From: Gnetum montanum | Lineage: Eukaryota > Streptophyta > Gnetopsida > Gnetales > Gnetaceae | DNA: 64,000 nucleotides | NCBI GenBank assembly: GCA_015680685.1 | Contig: MNCI01026525.1 | Span: forward strand, 173,078 to 237,077 | Direction of reading: 5' to 3' | Shown here: piece after piece, positions 58,121-64,000 of the stretch | Layout: each line of letters begins with the position of its first letter | Position numbering within the stretch: position 1 is the stretch's first letter | Translations under genes and position numbers: made by a program | The notes under the pieces: model-generated | Told to the model about the DNA's origin: nothing | Database searches by the model: none | The model's input: the letters and a program-made list of their open reading frames with translations, nothing else

Positions 58121-58362
58121 TACCCCCATGACTGAATAAAAACTCATCCTTGAGTTTCTTACAAAATATTGGGAAGGTACGAGATTATTGGCTTGAATGG
58201 AACTAATGGTGAATGGGATGATATGTGAACAGATCATCATTACAGAACATGACAAAATTGGTGTTCACGACAACAAGAGTGAACACTTTATACATTTCAC
58301 ATTAGGCCTTATTTGGCAGTTGAGAGAGAAGAGAGAAGAGAGAACAAGTCTGTTGCTACCAA
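58121..58362 (-). other. Spacer 1 of the array (242 bp)
   Basis: It carries the perfect inverted repeat GTGTTCAC...GTGAACAC at 58,261-58,286 and the family's GAGTTTTTATTCAGTCATGG just before the LTR. An AGAGAGAAGAG purine run lies near 58,322-58,343 (plus strand). A chance frame of 69 codons on the plus strand is not a gene. Confidence 0.85.
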
Positions 58363-59169
58363 TGATGAGTGGCGAGGTACCCCTACACTCAACGGTACGA
58401 ATATGAGTGTTACATGCATGATCCAGTCGAACTCCGCAAACTAAGTGCCTACATGCCTTATAGAACACCTAAGGTTATTCAATCGTTGTCCTCCCAAGCT
58501 TACTTGTATTTGTCACGGTTGTATGGTTAAGTAAGCTTGAGGTATGTGATTTTTATATCTTTTATGTTTTTATCGCCTATGCTAAGAGAGGAAAGGGTGA
58601 AGAGACTAAGTAACTAACTTTAACTAACTAAGCCTTAATTACCCTAGCATCAGTATCTGTTCCCACTTGCCATTTCACACCCTGAACCAATGCAACACTG
58701 CTGGGATTACCAAACGCTATTCATTACTAGGATTACCAAGCGTAACACACGTGCTCGAAGCAGTCGTATTGAATGCACTTAACTATGAGAGTTGAAAGTT
58801 GAGAGAGATTAAGTCCTTAAGAAAGCATTTAAACAATTAACAATAATTAAAGTCCTATTTATCTTAGTCCATATACTGCAAGGTTTATCCAAAATTTCTT
58901 CTTTATTATCGTACACAATTGTGTGCTCAGGTATAGAATTGCTCGAATAAAGATCCGTTCACTTTGGGACTCCTACTGTGGGCACATGGAAATTATTCTA
59001 ACTCTAGAATGGAAAAATGGCAAGAATTTGGCTAAGGTCTAGATCTAGATGGAGAAACAACGGAGAGCCGCCTCTTATTTATAGAACTAGCAGTGGGTTG
59101 TGATATTGTGTACACGATATTGCAGGGAAAGACGCAATATCGTGGCCTATACAATATCATGTCCCATCA
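58363..59169 (-). repeat. LTR 2 of the array
   Basis: 807 bp, from TGATGGGACATG (59,169) to CGCCACTCATCA (58,363) on the minus strand. It differs from LTR 1 by scattered substitutions, a few percent by eye. Confidence 0.9.
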
Positions 59170-59411
59170 TACCCCCATGACTAAATAAAAACTCATCATT
59201 GAGTTCCTTACAAAATATTGGGAAGGTATGAGATTATTGACTTGAATGGAACTAATGGTGAATGGGATGATATGTGAACAGATCATCATTACAGAACATG
59301 ACAAAATTGGTGTTCACGACAACAAGAGTGAACACTTTATACATTTGACATCAGGCCTTATTTGGCAGCTGAGAGAGAAGAGAGAAGAGAGAAGAAATCT
59401 GTTGCTACCAA
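59170..59411 (-). other. Spacer 2 of the array (242 bp)
   Basis: Same length and layout as spacer 1, with the GTGTTCAC...GTGAACAC hairpin at 59,310-59,335. Confidence 0.85.
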
Positions 59412-60218
59412 TGATGAGTAGCGAGGTACCCCTACAATCAACCATACGAATACAAGCATTACACGTGCGATCTGGTCGAACTTCACAGACTAAGTGCCTA
59501 CACGCCTTATGGAACACCTAAGGTTAATCAATCATTGTCCTACCAAGCTTATTTGTATTTGTCACGATTGTATGGTTAAATAAGCTTGAGGCATGTGATT
59601 TTTATATCTTTTATGTTTTTATTGCCTATGCTAAGAGAGGAAAGGGTGAAGAGACTAAGTAACTAACTTTAACTAACTAAGCCTTAATTACCCTAGCATC
59701 AGTATCTGTTCCCACTTGTCGTTTCACACCCTGAACCAATGCAACACTACTGGTACTACCAAACACTATTCGTTACTGGGATTACCAAGCGTAACGCACG
59801 TGCTCGAAGTAGTCGTATTGAATGCACTTAACTATGAGAGTTGAGGGTTGAGAGAGATTAAGTCCTTAAGAAAGCATTTAAACAATTAACATTAATTAAA
59901 TTCCTATTTAGCTTAGTCCATATACTACAAGGTTTATCCAAAAGTTCATCTTTATTTTCATACACAATTATGTGCTCAGGTACAGAATTGCTCGAATAAA
60001 GATCCGTTTACTTTGGGACTCCTACTGCGGGCACATGGAAATTATTCTAACTCTGGAATGGAAAAATGGCAAGAGTTTGGCTAAAGTCTAGATCTAGATG
60101 GAGAAACAAGGGAGAGTTGCCTCTTATTTATAGAACTGGTGGAAGGCTGTGATATTGTGTATAGGATATCATAGGGGAAGACGCAATATCGTGGCCTATG
60201 CGATATCGCATCCCATTA
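59412..60218 (-). repeat. LTR 3 of the array (outermost 5' LTR)
   Basis: 807 bp on the minus strand, from TAATGGGATGCGATATCGC (60,218) to CGCTACTCATCA (59,412). The first bases read TAATGG instead of TGATGG. The target duplication ATCAT follows directly on the right. Confidence 0.88.
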
Positions 60219-60223
60219 ATCAT

Positions 60224-60488
60224 AATAACAATTACAAATTTAAAATTAACAATCAAAACTTTGGGACAACATATCGTAAACACAACCCCATCATTGGTTA
60301 TGTGAAAACTAATGACAATGTGTGCCTAATACTAACTATGAAACTTATAAGTCATGGCCTTATGCCAACCATGGGAATGTTGATATCAACAACAAGTTTG
60401 ATTCTACTAGGTAGCACTTATAATTTCGAGTTCCACCACCCCCACCATAATTTTAGATATTTTAACTAACTCAACCATGCATATACTT
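60224..60488. other. DNA between the mini-element and the right-hand gypsy LTR
   Basis: AT-rich. No coding pattern or repeat recognised. Confidence 0.5.
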
Positions 60489-61400
60489 TGATGAGCAGTA
60501 ATGTACCCTTATGCCTAACCATATGAATCACAAACGTTCATGTGCAATTTGATCAAACTCCGCAGACTATAATTACTAAGTACACTAGAGCTAAACGGTG
60601 TGTGCGTGTTGTTTGTTCGTTATCTTCCCAATCCCACTTGTGGGATGCAATTGTATAGTTAAGTGTGACTAAGGCATATGATTTTTATTGTTTTGTGTTT
60701 TTATGGAATTACTCACCTAGAACAAGAATAAAAATAAGAGTGATTAAAAATAAAAGTGATTAATTGCTAAGGAAACTAAAGTCTAATCTAGCCTAACACA
60801 AGTAACCATTCTCACTTCCCAAACACATCTTGAACTTCGTGCAAACACTGCTGGGCTATCAAATACTAATCATTTTTGAGTTATCAAGTGTCAAACATAT
60901 GCTTGAAGGGGTCATGCTTGTGTAATTTAATAATTTTCTTAATTAATCAAAATGAATTGTTGTGCTAATAACATGAATGTAAAGTGCATAAAATAAAATA
61001 AAATAAAATATAAATGCTTAAGAAAAAAAATCTCAAGTGTTGTAGACAAATATCAAAGATCTTGTCTTTATTGCCAACACAATGGTATACTTAGGTAGAT
61101 CAATGCTTGAATAAAGATCTGTTCACACTTAGACCTCCTACTATAAGCACTTGGAAAATATTCTAAATTTCAAATAGAGAGACTACAAGAGTTTCGCTAC
61201 TTGACTCCTAAAAACATGCTCCTAATTGTGCGCCTAGGCACTGTATTTATAGACTTGAGAGTAACTCGAGAATAATCACTCTAATAATTAGAATAACCAC
61301 TCTAATAATAATTGCTCTAATAATTAGAGGAACCGCTCTAATAATAATTTCTCTAATAATTAGAGTAACCACTCTAATAATTAGAGTAACTACTTTATCA
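60489..61400 (-). repeat. Gypsy 3' LTR (912 bp)
   Basis: On the minus strand it starts TGATAAAGTAGTTAC at 61,400 and ends TTACTGCTCATCA at 60,489. TATA-like CTATAAATACAGTGCC near 61,240. U3 is built from an array of CTCTAATAATTAGAG palindromes (separate entry). Near 60,985-61,010 there is a run of AAAAT units (plus strand). Confidence 0.85.
61255..61395. repeat. Palindrome array CTCTAATAATTAGAG in the LTR U3
   Basis: Five or so copies of CTCTAATAATTAGAG or close variants are separated by TAACCA or AATAAT spacers. Each unit is itself a near-perfect palindrome. The array lies just upstream of the TATA-like sequence of the minus-strand LTR, where other LTRs in the window carry GATATC/CAATATC words. 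Confidence 0.85.
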
Positions 61401-63471
61401 TATCCCCACAACTAAATGAAAACTCATCCTAGAGTACAAAAGAAGAGGAACAAGTTATTTACAAAATATATTAGGGGTGGTGTGGACTTATTTGACTAAC
61501 ATGTAGAGTGACACAGAGAAAACAGACAAATATAGAAGTTCCTAAGCATACAGTATTAAAATTATGTATAAAATTTATGTTCATGACAATTAGGAAAGAA
61601 CACCAATGGATCCAAAGGACATCCAACCCCTCTTGGCAATAGAAAAATGAGGGAGAGGTAGAAGAGATTTAGCAGTCATGAACAATCTCCCACAAGTGAT
61701 ATGGTTGCATCCTCCTTAGTGATGATAGTCCTGCTTCTAGTTCACACTTCTCACTACAATCACAACAAAACCAAGGATTAGTATATATAGTACATAAATA
61801 ATGGCTGAATACCTTGTCTCGTTGGTGATTTTATCTAGCCAAGTTTTGATTGTGATAGATTGATTTCTTGATATCGTTAGTGGAAAGACTGATGAATGGG
61901 TTAAATAAGAGAAGCGATCCATACAATTTAGAAAAAGCTTGACACAAGGAGTAGTGGAAAGAGGATATTCACAACAATAAAAAGGAATTCACTAAAAATA
62001 GTTGTGAAGGTGCATACAATTTGGATGACATGGATGGGGTAAATAAAAAAAATTTGATTGTAACAATGTCTAAGGATAAAGAACTTAACTTAACCAAACC
62101 AAAAGATATGCAAGTGGGTCCTTCCCAAAGCAAGCATAGGCCTTTTATGCCCTTGTATAGCATCAAACCAAGGAGTCCATGGGCTCCATGGATGATTAAT
62201 AATTATGGAAAGTTAAGTGTAAAAACTTAAAAGTAATTGACTGAGAAACCGAACACATCAAACCAGAACACTGAATCAAAACATGAAATCAACAATGAGG
62301 TGAGATATGGAAAGCATAGATGGATGACATAGAAAGTGGAATGGAGTTTCTAATTATGGTTACATATGGCCTCTTGTGAAGTTTGTGATTAATTGACTTG
62401 GTAGGATCCTTCCTAAGTCCAGATCAAAATCAACCACTTTCAATGACTTCGCATCAACATTCTAAGGCAAGTCCATCCCCTGAAATACAAGAATGTTCTT
62501 ACTAAACAACCACTATTCCAAATGGGAGAGAAGATAGGAAGTGAGAAAGGGCCTTAGTTAGAGGAGACAAGACAAGTCTCATAACCAATGCTTGTAGCCC
62601 TTTTATTTGGTCTAAGGGATGTGCTTTGAATTCCATGTTTTTTTTTCTTTTTTTGAATAGGAAGCACACCATGCAAAGATCCATGCATTTTTCACATTTA
62701 TTTTGTCTAAGGGGTGTGCTTTGAATTCTCATCTTTTCTCCATTTTTTTGGATGATGAGGACCACACCATGCAAGGACTCATTTGACTTCCTATTGTGAA
62801 ATGACGTGGAATGGTGAAAAGCTTACGAGAATACTCCTGCACATAGGAAAATAGAAAAGCACAAAGAACACTACATCCCTTTGAAGCCATACCTTTTCCA
62901 AAACTTTGATTCCTTCCCAATTTGGAAAACTACACAAGTCACCAATTTATTAAAGTTGCATTAATGAAAAGGAGACTGCATGCTTCCAAAAAAAGAAAAA
63001 CCATAGAGTAGGTGAATGGGTAGATGATGTGGACTCACTGCCTATGACATGAAAAGAAACCATGTCCTAGTTATTAGTAATGATCATCAAAGTCAAAAAC
63101 TAGACATCAACAATCAAATTACAAATGAAACATACCAAAATTGAGTAAGGCATTACCATTGTACTTGCCACCTTACTAGCAGAAAAAGTAAAAAAACACA
63201 CAAAACATAAGCAAATATAACCATAAAAGAAAGTAAAAGAGTAGACAATAGATATTGAATTGTATTAATGATGGTGTAAAAAAAAAACTAAGAAAAGACC
63301 AATAACCTTAAAAATAGAAATAAGTAAAACAAAAAAAAATGTAAAACAAAGAAGATGAAAACAAAAAGTTGTAAAACCAAAAATTTGTTAAAAAAATTAA
63401 AAACAGAGGAGCCACATAAAGTGTTAGTATGGATGGAAATCTCCCCCATGACTAAGTTGGAAGGGAAACAT
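61401..63471 (-). other. 3' non-coding region of the right-hand gypsy element
   Basis: No coding pattern. Contains a weak GTGTTC...GAACAT hairpin (61,577-61,602), the stem-loop units at 62,612-62,772, and A-rich DNA at 63,180-63,400 that mirrors the T-rich region of the plus-strand element at 14,650-14,860. Confidence 0.75.
62612..62772 (-). other. Two units of the conserved stem-loop (minus strand)
   Basis: On the minus strand the unit at 62,772-62,707 reads GCATGGTGTGGTCCTCATC, an A-rich spacer, GATGAGAATTCAAAGCACAC and CCCCTTAG. CTCATC pairs with GATGAG. The unit at 62,675-62,612 reads GGTGTGCTTCC, an A-rich spacer, then GGAATTCAAAGCACATCCC. Compared with 15.3 kb, both sides of the inner stem have changed together. 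Confidence 0.7.
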
Positions 63472-64000
63472 CTAGAAAATTGAGCATAACTGTCCATGTA
63501 ACGAGGTGTTTGTTGCATTGGTTGGCTTGGGCTCATGGAAAAGTTTTACATGTTGGATGTTGACTAGTTGTTTCTTATTTGGGATATTAGGTTTGTAGAT
63601 GATGATGGCCCCAACTGAAAAAGTTTCATCTATGATGTAAGGTTCTTTCCACAATGTTTGGAATTTGGTTTGTTGGGGTACATGTGTAGGATTATAATAA
63701 AGAACATTGTTTCTTGGTTGAAACTTTACTTTTCTTATTCTAAGATCATGATGTTTCTTATTGAATACTTTATATATCTCATTGGGTGACAAGGCCATTA
63801 ACTGATTTTTGTCTAGCAAGTTGAGACTCATTAATTGTTCTTTTTGTGCTAGGCTTAGATCTAGGTCAAGGTCAGAGGTTGTGAAGAGTGTACGAAGCTT
63901 AGATTGGATGGACAAAGTTTGTAGTTTCTTGTACATAAGCTCATAGGGATAATAACCTATGGAAAGCTTCCATGTGGAACAATAGGCCCAAAGGGCATCA
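63472..64000 (-). CDS. Gypsy integrase C-terminal region (partial, open frame)
   Basis: The minus strand is open from the window edge to a stop just before 63,472 (the ATG at 63,936 is internal, since TWKL...YPYELMYKKLQTL reads in from upstream). It shows SLAQKEQLMSLNLLDKNQLM, VKFQPRNNVLYYNPTHVPQQ, the GPY-like LWKEPYIIDETF and IYKPNIPNKKQLVNIQHVKL. It parallels 14,050-14,590 of the plus-strand copy, where the same positions carry stops. The GPY/F motif has E for G. This tail helps integrase bind target DNA in the family. The catalytic core lies beyond the window. Confidence 0.85.
   Translation of the reverse strand, partial: DALWAYCSTWKLSIGYYPYELMYKKLQTLSIQSKLRTLFTTSDLDLDLSLAQKEQLMSLNLLDKNQLMALSPNEIYKVFNKKHHDLRIRKVKFQPRNNVLYYNPTHVPQQTKFQTLWKEPYIIDETFSVGAIIIYKPNIPNKKQLVNIQHVKLFHEPKPTNATNTSLHGQLCSIF

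Larger units (their letters stand above)
57315..60218 (-). mobile_element. Mini-retrotransposon array: LTR-242 bp-LTR-242 bp-LTR (TSD ATCAT)
   Basis: Three LTRs of about 806 bp and two identical-length 242-bp spacers form a tandem repeat with a period of 1,048-1,049 bp (starts at 57,315, 58,363 and 59,412). The whole array is flanked by ATCAT at 57,310-57,314 and 60,219-60,223, as expected for one integration. The spacers correspond to the last ~240 bases before the 3' LTR of the nested element at 21,721. There is no gag, pol or complete primer site. After each 5' LTR the spacer starts TTGGTAGCAACAG, so only TGG is left where the primer site should begin. A founder of structure LTR-242-LTR, then an unequal exchange, would explain it. 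Confidence 0.85.
60489..64000 (-). mobile_element. 3' part of a minus-strand gypsy element, cut by the window end
   Basis: From high to low coordinates the minus strand holds the integrase C-terminus (64,000-63,472), about 2 kb of 3' non-coding DNA with two stem-loop units, and a 3' LTR (61,400-60,489). The order and content match the outer plus-strand element (14,040-17,250 with 22,514-22,871). The integrase frame is open, so this copy is younger or under less decay. Its 5' half and other LTR lie outside the window. Confidence 0.85.

Noticed and set aside
58197-58406. Repeated reading frame MELMVNGM... at 58,197 and 59,246
   Set aside because: It lies across the mini-element spacer and LTR end on the strand opposite to the element. 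The second copy exists only because of the tandem array.

Overview
The window looks like intergenic DNA from a seed plant with a large, repeat-swollen genome. The evidence is Ty1/copia and Ty3/gypsy LTR retrotransposons nested in each other, plant-style introns, tRNA-derived SINE-like pieces and two recognisable plant gene relics (an AP2-like transcription factor and farnesyl diphosphate synthase). The old, stop-ridden elements and the gag-only derivatives would fit a gymnosperm, but nothing here proves the lineage. No prokaryotic operon, CRISPR array, rRNA gene or intact tRNA gene was found. No complete host protein-coding gene can be supported.

Left part (1-22,871). A 6.9 kb block (1,609-8,556) carries the first four exons of an AP2-like gene, a 5'-truncated copia element with its 3' LTR, and the 5' LTR and primer-binding site of a gypsy element. 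The gypsy internal region follows in the order gag, protease, RT, RNase H, integrase (about 8,930-14,620), all with stop codons, then about 2.1 kb of 3' non-coding DNA and a 3' LTR. That 3' LTR is split by a second, pol-less element (17,251-22,513) flanked by CCCAG/CCCAT. An almost perfect inverted copy of 16,075-17,599 sits at 17,605-19,129 between two single N bases, which points to a scaffolding artefact.

Middle part (22,872-37,440). A minus-strand gypsy relative has gag and protease but no detectable RT or integrase. Next to it lies a structurally complete plus-strand LTR element (29,651-36,827; TSD CTACC; 8-bp terminal inverted repeats on each LTR). Inside, it keeps gag, protease and only the C-terminal end of integrase.

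Right-centre (37,440-51,860). A partial tandem copy of the AP2 5' end is followed by the second copy of the 6.9 kb block (38,931-45,676) and another minus-strand gag-protease element.

Right part (51,861-64,000). AT-rich DNA with three SINE-like tRNA heads is followed by a broken first exon of farnesyl diphosphate synthase with a TATA box and a short upstream reading frame resembling an organelle-targeting peptide. Then comes an LTR-242 bp-LTR-242 bp-LTR array (57,315-60,218) flanked by a perfect ATCAT duplication. Last is the 3' end of a better preserved minus-strand gypsy element that runs off the window.

How the parts relate: most gypsy-type pieces with TGATGA...TCATCA LTRs belong to one loose family. 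They share the last ~75 bp of the LTR, a pair of TTGGTAAYCC motifs, palindrome-rich U3 regions, and two stem-loops in the 3' non-coding region, one of which shows compensatory base changes. The family forms a series from coding-complete but decayed, through gag-only, to a mini-element with no coding capacity that still keeps one of the stem-loops. I did not find a new host system. The stem-loops and the mini-element array are the observations most worth testing.
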